Positions 1 to 5,692 of a stretch of 9,900 bases of DNA are shown piece after piece. The translations under genes and the position numbers were made by a program. The notes under the pieces are model-generated. The model saw only the letters and a list, made by a program, of their open reading frames with translations, had not been told where the DNA came from and did no database searches. Within the stretch, counting starts at the first letter, position 1. Every line of letters begins with the position of its first letter. The DNA is from CAZYCC01 sp964645985 (GTDB lineage: Bacteria; Bacillota; Clostridia; Oscillospirales; CAG-272). The stretch is taken from assembly GCA_964645985.1 (NCBI GenBank), contig CAZYCC010000057.1, forward strand, positions 1 to 9,900, given 5' to 3'.

Positions 1-2
1 TA

Positions 3-1595
3 ATGAAACGTAAAGTTTCAGAGTCTAAATCGTCATATTTTTTCCGCGGAGGGTACTATGATCTCGAAAGTCAAGCTTGTCTATTCCCGTTTGATAGCGG
101 CCGCGCTTGGCTGCTCCTTATCTGCTCCATTTTGCCCGCGCCCCCCTCGCTCGCGGCTCCCAAGAGCCCAAGCGAACCGATGATCTCCACCGGCCTCTCG
201 AGTGCGAATGATAATATTTCGCGCCATGACTACGGTAGATGGGCAAGCCCGCCCTATTCTTACCTTTACGAAAATAAAAACAGTACTCTCACGCGCGTGG
301 AGGCTACCGGCGATACCATTCTCATCGAAAACTTTACGCGAGAAGGGTACCTCATCGGGCAGTCTTCCACGCTCGCCTATGAGCTGCCTATATTTGGCGG
401 GTTCTTTCACGGAAGCGATGCCAATTACTTCGTTTACGGCAAAATGAACGAGGAGGAGAAGGAGAGCGCCGAGGTTGTGCGCGTGGTGAAATATACGACC
501 GGCTGGGAATGGGCGGGAACGCTCTCCATTACCGGGTCAAACACAATTCAGCCGTTCCCTTGGGGGAGCCTAGATATGACCGAAGCGGGAGGCGTACTGT
601 ATATCCATAGTTGCCACCAGATGTATAAAAGCTCGGACGGGTTAAATCATCAGGCGAACATGACCTTCGCCGTGCGCGAGAGCGACATGAGCCTCCTTGA
701 GTCCTCGACGGGAATAGGAAGCGGATACGATGGCTACTGTTCGCATTCTTTTAATCAGTTTATCGATACCGACGGAGTTTCGATTTATCGCGCGGATCAT
801 GGCGATGCCTATCCGCGCGGTGTGACGATCTCTTCGTTTGCCGCGAGTGAAGGCATTCACCAAGCAAAAAAAGTAAAAAAGATCTTTGACATTTCCGGCG
901 AGATAGGGGACAACACTACCGGTGTGACCTTGGGCGGGCTATCTCTTTCCTCGAAAAATGTTCTTGTCGTGGGCAGCTCTGTGGATCAGACGGCGCAGCC
1001 GGTGGACTTTCAGGGCACGAGCAATATCTTTCTTTCGATAACCGATAAAGACTTTAAAGAGTCGAATCTTATTTGGCTCACAAACTATGCGCCGGGAAGC
1101 CTCATTCAGGTAGGCAACCCCTATATCGTACACGCGGCAGAAGGGCTCGACCGGTTTCTCATCGCGTGGGAGGAGACAAGCCGCGCGACGAATACCGTCA
1201 CAACCCGGTTTCTTATGGTAACCGATAACGGCACTCCCATCGGCGAATCCCGAGCGGTTTTCTTGTGCCTGTCCGATTGCGAGCCGATTCTCTGCCAAGA
1301 CGGACTTGTGCGCTGGTACATTAGCACCGGGAGCTATCGGGAGGGTTCGCCTTATCTTTGTGTTGTTAATCCTTACGACATCGAGGCGGCGGTTACTCCG
1401 CTCTGCGACTTTGACGGGGATGGCGTGACGAGCGCGACGGACCGCACCATTCTCGCTAGAGCTCTTGCCGGATGGGAGGGTTACTCCTTGCCGTCGCCGG
1501 AGGAGGCAGACCTCGACTGGGACGGAACCGTGAGTTCTACCGACCGCACCGTCCTCGCGCGATCTCTTGCCGGATGGGAGGGTTACCCGATGTAA
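3..1595 (+). CDS. Secreted dockerin-bearing protein, probably beta-propeller-like; frameshifted near the N-terminus
   Basis: The open frame encodes 530 residues. The C-terminus is a type I dockerin with two calcium loops of the DxDxDGxxxxxD type (D469-D480 and D503-D514), each followed by a helix containing LAxxLAGWEGY. Dockerins bind cohesins and attach secreted proteins to a scaffold or to the cell surface. Residues about 60-460 are rich in beta-strand and aromatic residues. They contain CSHSFNQF and, further on, DHGDAYPRG, motifs I associate with uncharacterised propeller-like secreted proteins of Firmicutes; the molecular function is unknown. The frame open from position 3 has no convincing start: only two bases lie upstream, and residues 1-35 are charged. 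A good ribosome binding site and a signal-peptide start (ATG at 58) lie in another frame, so the true gene probably runs 58-1595 across an indel near 105-147. The frame re-enters a hydrophobic stretch, LLLICSILPAPPSLAA, that completes a signal peptide. Base composition is less GC-rich than copA or pssA. It converges on copA. Confidence 0.8.
   Translation: MKRKVSESKSSYFFRGGYYDLESQACLFPFDSGRAWLLLICSILPAPPSLAAPKSPSEPMISTGLSSANDNISRHDYGRWASPPYSYLYENKNSTLTRVEATGDTILIENFTREGYLIGQSSTLAYELPIFGGFFHGSDANYFVYGKMNEEEKESAEVVRVVKYTTGWEWAGTLSITGSNTIQPFPWGSLDMTEAGGVLYIHSCHQMYKSSDGLNHQANMTFAVRESDMSLLESSTGIGSGYDGYCSHSFNQFIDTDGVSIYRADHGDAYPRGVTISSFAASEGIHQAKKVKKIFDISGEIGDNTTGVTLGGLSLSSKNVLVVGSSVDQTAQPVDFQGTSNIFLSITDKDFKESNLIWLTNYAPGSLIQVGNPYIVHAAEGLDRFLIAWEETSRATNTVTTRFLMVTDNGTPIGESRAVFLCLSDCEPILCQDGLVRWYISTGSYREGSPYLCVVNPYDIEAAVTPLCDFDGDGVTSATDRTILARALAGWEGYSLPSPEEADLDWDGTVSSTDRTVLARSLAGWEGYPM
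4..20. repeat. Short inverted repeat upstream of the dockerin gene start
   Basis: TGAAAC (4-9) and GTTTCA (15-20) form perfect 6-bp arms around a 5-nt spacer, about 40 nt upstream of the ATG at 58. No T-run follows, so it is not a clear terminator. It could be an operator or a leader hairpin. The upstream context is outside the window. Confidence 0.3.
48..183 (+). other. Ribosome binding site and out-of-frame signal-peptide start of the dockerin gene
   Basis: GGAGGG at 48-53 is followed four bases later by ATG at 58. This frame reads MISKVKLVYSRLIAAALGCS, a basic n-region and a hydrophobic core typical of a signal peptide. It then loses character and stops at TGA 181-183 after 41 codons. The dockerin protein's frame takes over the hydrophobic core at about 108-155. 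An imperfect 11-bp tandem repeat (111-121 and 122-132, both starting CTGCTCC) lies at the junction. Removing one unit joins the two frames into a normal signal peptide ending SLAA/P. A one-base deletion near 110 would explain the data equally well. Confidence 0.65.
1404..1589 (+). repeat. Tandem dockerin duplication, 102-bp period
   Basis: The two dockerin segments repeat with a period of 102 bp (34 codons). A 23-bp stretch is identical between copies (starting at 1462 and at 1564, beginning CTCTTGCCGGATGG). The duplicated calcium-loop plus helix unit is the normal architecture of a type I dockerin. The near-identity at DNA level suggests recent homogenisation or strong constraint. Confidence 0.8.
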
Positions 1596-1656
1596 GGCGC
1601 GCGCGAGCCTCCCGGCGAATACCCCGGTGAGAGCTCGCAATGAAAACATATATTGT

Positions 1657-1690
1657 AAAATCCCCCCGCGCTCTCGCGCGGGGGGATTTT
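1657..1690. terminator. Two-way intrinsic terminator between the dockerin gene and copA
   Basis: A perfect 15-bp stem (arms 1657-1671 and 1676-1690) closes on a TCTC loop. The arms start with AAAATCCCCCC and end with GGGGGGATTTT, so a GC-rich stem is followed by a T-run on both strands. It lies 61 bp after the dockerin gene stop and 39 bp after the copA stop, and so should end both convergent transcripts. Confidence 0.9.
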
Positions 1691-1729
1691 GCGGCGAAAA
1701 GGCAACAATCCCTTTGCCGTGGGAGCGCC

Positions 1730-1933
1730 TCACTTCACCTCATACCCCTCCCCCTTTACCGCGGCGCGCAGGAGCGCGTCGTCCACATGGTTCTCGAGGG
1801 TGATTACCGCGTCGCCGCGCGCGCGGCTGACATCGGCGCTGCGCACGCCCGGGACTGCCTCAAGGGCGCTCTTCACATGGCGCTCGCAGTTCTCGCACAT
1901 CATCCCTTCGATTTTCAGTGTCCTTGTTTCCAT
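1730..1933 (-). CDS. Possible independently translated CopZ-like copper chaperone inside copA
   Basis: The last 67 codons of copA form a complete heavy-metal-associated domain beginning METRTLKIEGMMCENC, the size and fold expected of a free CopZ chaperone. On the minus strand AAAGGAG (1946-1940) lies 6 nt before this ATG (1933-1931), a textbook ribosome binding site and better than the one at the copA start. The same frame reads through from the pump, so two products are possible: the full pump and a separate soluble chaperone. Fused pump-chaperone proteins are common in Clostridia. Separate production here is an inference from the internal start. Confidence 0.4.
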   Translation of the reverse strand: METRTLKIEGMMCENCERHVKSALEAVPGVRSADVSRARGDAVITLENHVDDALLRAAVKGEGYEVK

Positions 1934-4363
1934 GGTTGTCTCCTTTCGCGATAGGTCAGTCGTCCCCCCGGGCATGCCGGGGTTCTCGCTTGTTTTTTCG
2001 ATTGTGAAAGAGGCCTCCCCCGCCGCTCTCTCGCCGCTCTCGCCGCCGGATTGCGCTCCCGCGCTCTTTCGCCCCTTCCCCTTGTGCAGCTTGAAGAGAT
2101 TGAGCCGCAGGGCGTTGGTGACGACGAAGAAGCTCGAGAGGCTCATCGCGGCGGCGGCGAACATCGGGGAGAGTGTGAGACCGAACACCCCCGCCGCGAG
2201 CGGAATGCCGAGCGCGTTGTAGATAAACGCCCAGAAGAGGTTTTCCTTGATGTTGCGCAGCGTCGCGCGCGAGAGGCGCACCGCCGCCGCCGCGTCCGCG
2301 AGAGTGTTCTTCATGAGGACGACGTTCGCCGCGTCTATGGCGACGTCGGTTCCCGCGCCGATGGCGATGCCGATGTCCGCCGCGGTGAGCGCCGGCGCGT
2401 CGTTTATTCCGTCCCCGACCATCGCAACGGGGCCGCTCGCCTGCCGCTCGCGCACAGCTTGCTGCTTCCCCCCGGGCAGCAGCTCCGCCTCGACCTCATC
2501 GACCCCTGCCGCCGCCGCGACCGCGCGCGCGCTCGCCGCGCGATCGCCCGTGAGCATCACGGTGCGCAGACCCATTCCTCGCATTTCGCGAATCGCGTCG
2601 GCGCTGTCCTCGCGCAGCCGATCGCTGACCCCTATGACCCCGGCGACCCGCCCGCGCGCTGCCTCTCCCTCCCCGAGCGCTACACCGCGCGCGAAAAGGA
2701 GGGGCGTGCCGCCATCTGCCGAAATGCGCTCGATTGCCGGGGCGAGCTCGTCCGGAAGATCTGCGCGCGAGGAGACGTAGCGCAGGCTGCCGCCGCACAG
2801 CGCCTCCCCGCTGCGCGTCCCCTCAACGCCGCACCCGGGTAGAGAGCGAAAGTTTTCCACCGGGAGGGCCTCTATTCCCTCCTCGCGCGCGCGCGCGGCA
2901 ACCGCCCGCGCGAGAGGGTGCTCGCTCTTTTCCTCAAGGGAAGCGGCGAGGGTGAGCAGCTCGCGCTCGCGAACGCCTACGGCGGGGGCGATCACGGTCA
3001 CTACAGGCTTTCCTTCGGTGATGGTGCCGGTCTTGTCGAGGAGAATAGTTTTCACTTTCGCGCAGCCCTCGAGCGCGGCCGCAGTCTTGAAGAAAATGCC
3101 GCCGCGCGCCCCCACCCCGCTCCCGACCATAATCGCGACCGGCGTCGCGAGGCCCAAGGCGCAGGGGCAGCTGATGACCAAAACGCAGATGCCGTGCGAG
3201 AGCGCGAAACCGACGCCTCTTCCCAAAATCAGCCAGACGACCGTCGTCACGAGCGCGATAACCATCACGGCGGGGACAAACACGCCCGAGACCTTGTCGG
3301 CGAGGCTCGCGATCGGCGCCTTTGTAGAGGACGCCTCGTTTACCGTGCGGATGATTTGCGCGAGCGCGGTGTCGCCCGCCTCGCCTGTCACCTCGCAGAG
3401 CAGGTACCCCTCGCGGTTGATCGTCCCGGCGTAGACGCGCGCGCCCGGCTGCTTCTCGGTGGGGATGCTCTCGCCGGTTAACGCCGACTCATCGACCGCG
3501 CCGCTCCCCTCGAGAACTACCCCGTCGAGCGGGATGCTCTCGCCGGGGCGAAGGGAAAAGCGCTCGCCGCAGCGCACTTCCTCTGCGGGGACGCTTACCT
3601 CCTCCCCACCGCGAAGGACGCGGGCAGTTGGCGGGGCGAGGCGGAGAAGCGAGCGCAGGGCGCTTGTCGTCTTGCCCTTCGCGTGCGCCTCGAGCGTCTT
3701 GCCGACCGTGATCAACGTGAGAATCATCGCCGCCGACTCAAAGTAAAGCCCGTGCAGCCCCTCCATCGCTGCGGCCATATCGCCGCGCGCGGCGTCATCG
3801 CACATCCCGAAGAGGAGCGCGACGCTGTAGACAAACGCCGCGCCCGCGCCGAGCGAAACGAGCGCGTCCATATTCGGCGAGAAGTGCCACAGGCTCTTTG
3901 CCCCGGAGACGAAAAACCGCCGGTTGACGATCATCACGGCTACGGTCAGCAGCAGCTCCGTGAGCCCCACGGCGAGAGGGTTCCCGAGAAAGGGCGGCAG
4001 AGGCCAGCCCCACATCGCGTGCCCCATCGAGAGGTATAGAAGAGGCAGCGTCAGCGCGACCGAGAAAAGCAGCCGCCGCAGCAGAGCCGGGGTTTCGCGG
4101 TCGCGCAAGGGGTCCTCGCCAAGGGGGGCGGCGGTAGCCTCGCCGCGCGAGCCTTTCCCGGAGGAGGCGAGCGCCGCGCCGTAGCCCGCCTTTTGCACGG
4201 CGGTGATGACCTCGCGCGCGGGGGCGTCCCCCTCAACGCGCATTGCACCCGTTAGGAGATTGACGGCGACGCTCTCCACTCCCGGCAGCGCGCCGACCGC
4301 CTTCTCAATGCGCGCCGAGCAGGCGGCGCAGCTCATCCCGGTGACGGTGTATTGTTGTACCAT
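1730..4363 (-). CDS. copA: Copper-exporting P1B-type ATPase CopA with a fused C-terminal CopZ-like domain
   Basis: ATP-driven export of Cu(I) across the cytoplasmic membrane (877 residues). An N-terminal heavy-metal-associated domain (about 3-64) has GMSCAAC (C12, C15). About eight membrane segments follow: roughly 96-113, 127-146, 166-186, 203-222, 359-380, 385-410, 710-730 and 735-752. The family signatures are present: TGES at 296-299, the ion-binding CPC at 399-401 followed by ALGLATP, the phosphorylated Asp in DKTGT (D443), the HP of the nucleotide domain (482-483) and GDGINDAP (650-657). MSLSS in the last segment (740-744) fits Cu(I) specificity. After a polar linker (about 760-810), residues 811-877 form a second heavy-metal domain with MMCENC (C823, C826). 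The start is supported because the first metal domain begins at once, although the ribosome binding site is weak. The gene lies 71 nt downstream of csoR in the same direction, so copper induction through CsoR is expected. Confidence 0.97.
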   Translation of the reverse strand: MVQQYTVTGMSCAACSARIEKAVGALPGVESVAVNLLTGAMRVEGDAPAREVITAVQKAGYGAALASSGKGSRGEATAAPLGEDPLRDRETPALLRRLLFSVALTLPLLYLSMGHAMWGWPLPPFLGNPLAVGLTELLLTVAVMIVNRRFFVSGAKSLWHFSPNMDALVSLGAGAAFVYSVALLFGMCDDAARGDMAAAMEGLHGLYFESAAMILTLITVGKTLEAHAKGKTTSALRSLLRLAPPTARVLRGGEEVSVPAEEVRCGERFSLRPGESIPLDGVVLEGSGAVDESALTGESIPTEKQPGARVYAGTINREGYLLCEVTGEAGDTALAQIIRTVNEASSTKAPIASLADKVSGVFVPAVMVIALVTTVVWLILGRGVGFALSHGICVLVISCPCALGLATPVAIMVGSGVGARGGIFFKTAAALEGCAKVKTILLDKTGTITEGKPVVTVIAPAVGVRERELLTLAASLEEKSEHPLARAVAARAREEGIEALPVENFRSLPGCGVEGTRSGEALCGGSLRYVSSRADLPDELAPAIERISADGGTPLLFARGVALGEGEAARGRVAGVIGVSDRLREDSADAIREMRGMGLRTVMLTGDRAASARAVAAAAGVDEVEAELLPGGKQQAVRERQASGPVAMVGDGINDAPALTAADIGIAIGAGTDVAIDAANVVLMKNTLADAAAAVRLSRATLRNIKENLFWAFIYNALGIPLAAGVFGLTLSPMFAAAAMSLSSFFVVTNALRLNLFKLHKGKGRKSAGAQSGGESGERAAGEASFTIEKTSENPGMPGGTTDLSRKETTMETRTLKIEGMMCENCERHVKSALEAVPGVRSADVSRARGDAVITLENHVDDALLRAAVKGEGYEVK

Positions 4364-4398
4364 GGGAAATCCGGAAGAAAAAAACGAAGAGTGTCGCC

Positions 4399-4416
4399 TC
4401 CCCCGCGAGAGGGGGA
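4399..4416 (-). other. Hairpin in the csoR-copA gap
   Basis: A 6-bp perfect stem (TCCCCC/GGGGGA, loop of 6) lies in the 71-nt gap between csoR and copA. A seven-T run follows on the minus strand at about 4384-4378, too far from the stem for a standard terminator. It could adjust the csoR to copA expression ratio. Confidence 0.3.
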
Positions 4417-4434
4417 AACGATGGGGCGGCGCTC

Positions 4435-4896
4435 TTACTTCATCAGTTTGTTCAGCGCGTCGAGCAGCTCGTTAATGACCTCGTCGGCGAGGGCGTCATC
4501 GCCCGCGCGCAGGTCTCGCTTGACGCAGGTGCGAAGGTGTCGCGAGAGCAGATCGCGGTTGAAGGAGCGCAGCCCCGCCGCAGCCGCCGCCGACTGCACG
4601 AGGATGTCGTTACAGTAGGCGTCGCGCACGATCATGCTCTCGATGCCGCGCAGCTGCCCCTCAATGCGGTGCAGCCGCGAGAGCAGCCGCCGCCGCTCCT
4701 CCTCGCCTCGCACGGTCGTTTTTTCCCCCGCGCAGCGCGCGCACCCCCCGCGCGGGGGGTTGTCACCCGTGTTTCCCGGGGCCCCCGTGTCAGCGTCGAC
4801 AGCTGTGTTTTCGGGGTCTGCCGCCGAGGGCGCTTCCGCCGCCCTCGCGCGCTCATCGGCGCTTTCGGCGCCGCGTGGAAAATCGTGCTCGTTCAT
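4435..4896 (-). CDS. csoR: Copper-sensing transcriptional repressor CsoR with an N-terminal extension
   Basis: This 153-residue protein belongs to the CsoR/RcnR family of all-helical, metal-sensing repressors, which leave DNA on binding Cu(I). The core starts near residue 68 with the typical RLLSRLHRIEGQLRGIESM. The three copper ligands are present with exact family spacing: C95 (in DAYCNDIL), H120 and C124 (RHLRTC), that is C-x24-H-x3-C. Family members are usually about 90-120 residues. Here about 67 residues precede the core, rich in Ala, Glu, Asp and Gly, with a CARC pair (C52, C55) that could be an extra metal or redox site. The ATG at 4896 has AAAGGA 7 nt upstream; a longer form from ATG 4992 is possible but less well supported. 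It is first in the operon with copA and should bind the paired palindromes at 5321-5360, repressing its own transcription. Confidence 0.93.
   Translation of the reverse strand: MNEHDFPRGAESADERARAAEAPSAADPENTAVDADTGAPGNTGDNPPRGGCARCAGEKTTVRGEEERRRLLSRLHRIEGQLRGIESMIVRDAYCNDILVQSAAAAAGLRSFNRDLLSRHLRTCVKRDLRAGDDALADEVINELLDALNKLMK
4743..4760. repeat. Perfect 18-bp GC palindrome inside the csoR coding region
   Basis: ACCCCCCGCGCGGGGGGT is self-complementary over all 18 bases and encodes part of the unusual N-terminal extension, just before the CARC pair. Its C-run/G-run layout resembles the copper operators upstream but lacks their flanking TAT/ATA. It may be only a by-product of the GC-rich sequence. 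Confidence 0.45.
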
Positions 4897-5133
4897 GGGG
4901 AGATCCTTTCGGTGTAGAAGACAACCGCGGGGCGCCCGCGCGGGATACGCGCGGCATCGCCCCCCGCGGCGCGGGGATAACTGTGGCGACATCGAGCCTT
5001 GGGTTCTTCGCTCGCAGTCGCCCCCGTGCGTGAGGCGGGATTATCTCGCGGGGGGTGCGTGTTTCGCGCGGACCGTGGTTCCCCTGAGATGTTTCCTCGC
5101 GGCAGTTCGCTTCGGGTTACGGGGCGTGTCCGC

Positions 5134-5147
5134 GGGGGGGGGGGGGG
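5134..5147. repeat. Fourteen-base poly-G tract
   Basis: Fourteen consecutive G residues on the plus strand, read as C14 in the csoR leader, followed by A-rich sequence. Tracts this long are prone to slippage during replication and to sequencing error. It lies in non-coding leader, not in a recognisable gene. Confidence 0.95.
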
Positions 5148-5235
5148 AAAAACGCCAAAAAACTTTTTTTCGCTTTTCACGGGGATATTTATGCGCTCCC
5201 GTCCGCGCGGGCGGAAATGCGCGGTTCGGGGAGAT

Positions 5236-5257
5236 CGCGCGCCCGCGAGGGCGCGCG
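5236..5257. other. GC hairpin in the csoR leader
   Basis: CGCGCGCCC (5236-5244) pairs perfectly with GGGCGCGCG (5249-5257). The loop is GCGA on plus and TCGC on minus. There is no T-run after it on the minus strand, so it is a leader structure rather than a terminator. Confidence 0.6.
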
Positions 5258-5320
5258 CCCCTCTCGCAGGAGCGGGCGCGGGCCTGTGGGATACGCGGGG
5301 AGGGGGGCAAGCTCACGCGA

Positions 5321-5339
5321 TATACCCCCCGGGGGTATA
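5321..5339. promoter_or_regulatory. CsoR operator 2 (promoter-distal palindrome)
   Basis: TATACCCCCCGGGGGTATA is a perfect palindrome with 9-bp arms centred on 5330. C-runs and G-runs flanked by TAT/ATA are the form of CsoR-type copper operators in Firmicutes. It covers the predicted start of the csoR-copA transcript and touches the edge of the -10 box. Confidence 0.85.
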
Positions 5340-5367
5340 GTGTATACCCCCGGGGGGTATTTGTCAA
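5339..5367 (-). promoter_or_regulatory. Promoter of csoR-copA
   Basis: On the minus strand, TTGACA (5367-5362, perfect -35) is followed by a 17-bp spacer and TACACT (5344-5339, four of six -10 bases). Transcription should start near 5332. The two CsoR-type palindromes occupy the spacer and the start region. Confidence 0.8.
5344..5360. promoter_or_regulatory. CsoR operator 1 (in the promoter spacer)
   Basis: ATACCCCCGGGGGGTAT has perfect 8-bp arms centred on 5352, 22 bp from the centre of the second palindrome (about two helical turns). It fills the spacer between the -35 and -10 boxes of the csoR promoter, a position where a bound repressor would block RNA polymerase. Confidence 0.87.
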
Positions 5368-5380
5368 GCCCCCGTGATGG

Positions 5381-5394
5381 TTTTTCGCGAAAAA
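5381..5394. repeat. Palindrome between the divergent csoR and pssA promoters
   Basis: TTTTTCGCGAAAAA is a perfect 14-bp palindrome, 14 bp outside the csoR -35 and 9 bp before the pssA -35. It could be a binding site for an unidentified regulator, or simply A/T-rich promoter-upstream DNA. Confidence 0.5.
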
Positions 5395-5403
5395 AATTCT
5401 TGA

Positions 5404-5432
5404 TTGATTTTCGCGCGCGGATATGGTATACT
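5404..5432 (+). promoter_or_regulatory. Promoter of pssA
   Basis: TTGATT (5404-5409), a 17-bp spacer and TATACT (5427-5432) form a good sigma-A promoter, preceded by A/T-rich sequence. The start would be near 5439. It faces away from the csoR promoter. Confidence 0.75.
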
Positions 5433-5692
5433 GTCTCATCGGGAGCGAGAATCGCTTGATCGCGGGGTAGCCTTGCCGATCACCGGGAAATCTCGCCCGA
5501 GCGGGCAAATCCGCGCGCGGGAACCCCGCAGCGCGGGCGTGCGCCCCCGCGCCCCCGCCCCCCGCGTGGGCGCGCCCATTCCGCTCCGCCCCGCTGCCGC
5601 GGGAGAGGGGATTCGCCCCCGTCGCGCCCATGTCGCGCGTCCCGCCGCAGCGGCCCAGCGCAAACGCAAAGCACCAGTTTCGAGGTAGTCTC
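5433..5692 (+). other. Long GC-rich leader of pssA
   Basis: About 250 nt lie between the predicted start of transcription and the TTG start codon. Small hairpins are visible: AGCGA/TCGCT (5444-5456), GATCG/CGATC (5458-5481) and GCCC/GGGC (5495-5506), then a very GC-rich stretch to about 5620. I see no T-run terminator, no convincing short gene and no known riboswitch consensus. Confidence 0.4.
5682..5686 (+). promoter_or_regulatory. Ribosome binding site fixing the pssA start
   Basis: GAGGT lies 6 nt before the TTG at 5693, which begins the conserved (M)LGFYNYTVLLTY terminus. The in-frame ATG at 5630 has no such site and would add 21 residues with no family character. Confidence 0.7.

Larger units (their letters stand above)
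4897..5331 (-). other. Long leader of the csoR-copA transcript, no gene recognised
   Basis: About 435 nt separate the predicted transcription start (near 5332) from the csoR ATG. Short open frames here have no good ribosome binding site or recognisable product. Visible structure includes a 9-bp perfect GC hairpin at 5236-5257, a C14 run on the transcribed-sense strand (G14 on plus, 5134-5147) and a CCCCGC/GCGGGG hairpin near 4961-4975. I recognise no known riboswitch. A second promoter closer to csoR cannot be excluded. Confidence 0.45.

Noticed and set aside
939..1733. Long minus-strand open frame antisense to the dockerin gene
   Set aside because: It is a shadow of the plus-strand gene: Arg-rich, with no domain and no ribosome binding site.
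2051..2842. Plus-strand open frame of 263 codons antisense to copA
   Set aside because: It mirrors GC-rich copA codons, with extreme Arg content and no family signature.
4634..5377. Plus-strand open frames crossing the csoR leader and G14 tract as a phase-variable gene
   Set aside because: The translations are Arg/Gly/Pro-rich, with no start signals or domain, and they run antisense over csoR.
5433..5692. Riboswitch or small stable RNA in the pssA leader (Mn-riboswitch, SRP RNA, T-box and tRNA considered)
   Set aside because: Short hairpins are present, but none of the conserved cores of those families can be found. It was kept only as an unassigned leader.
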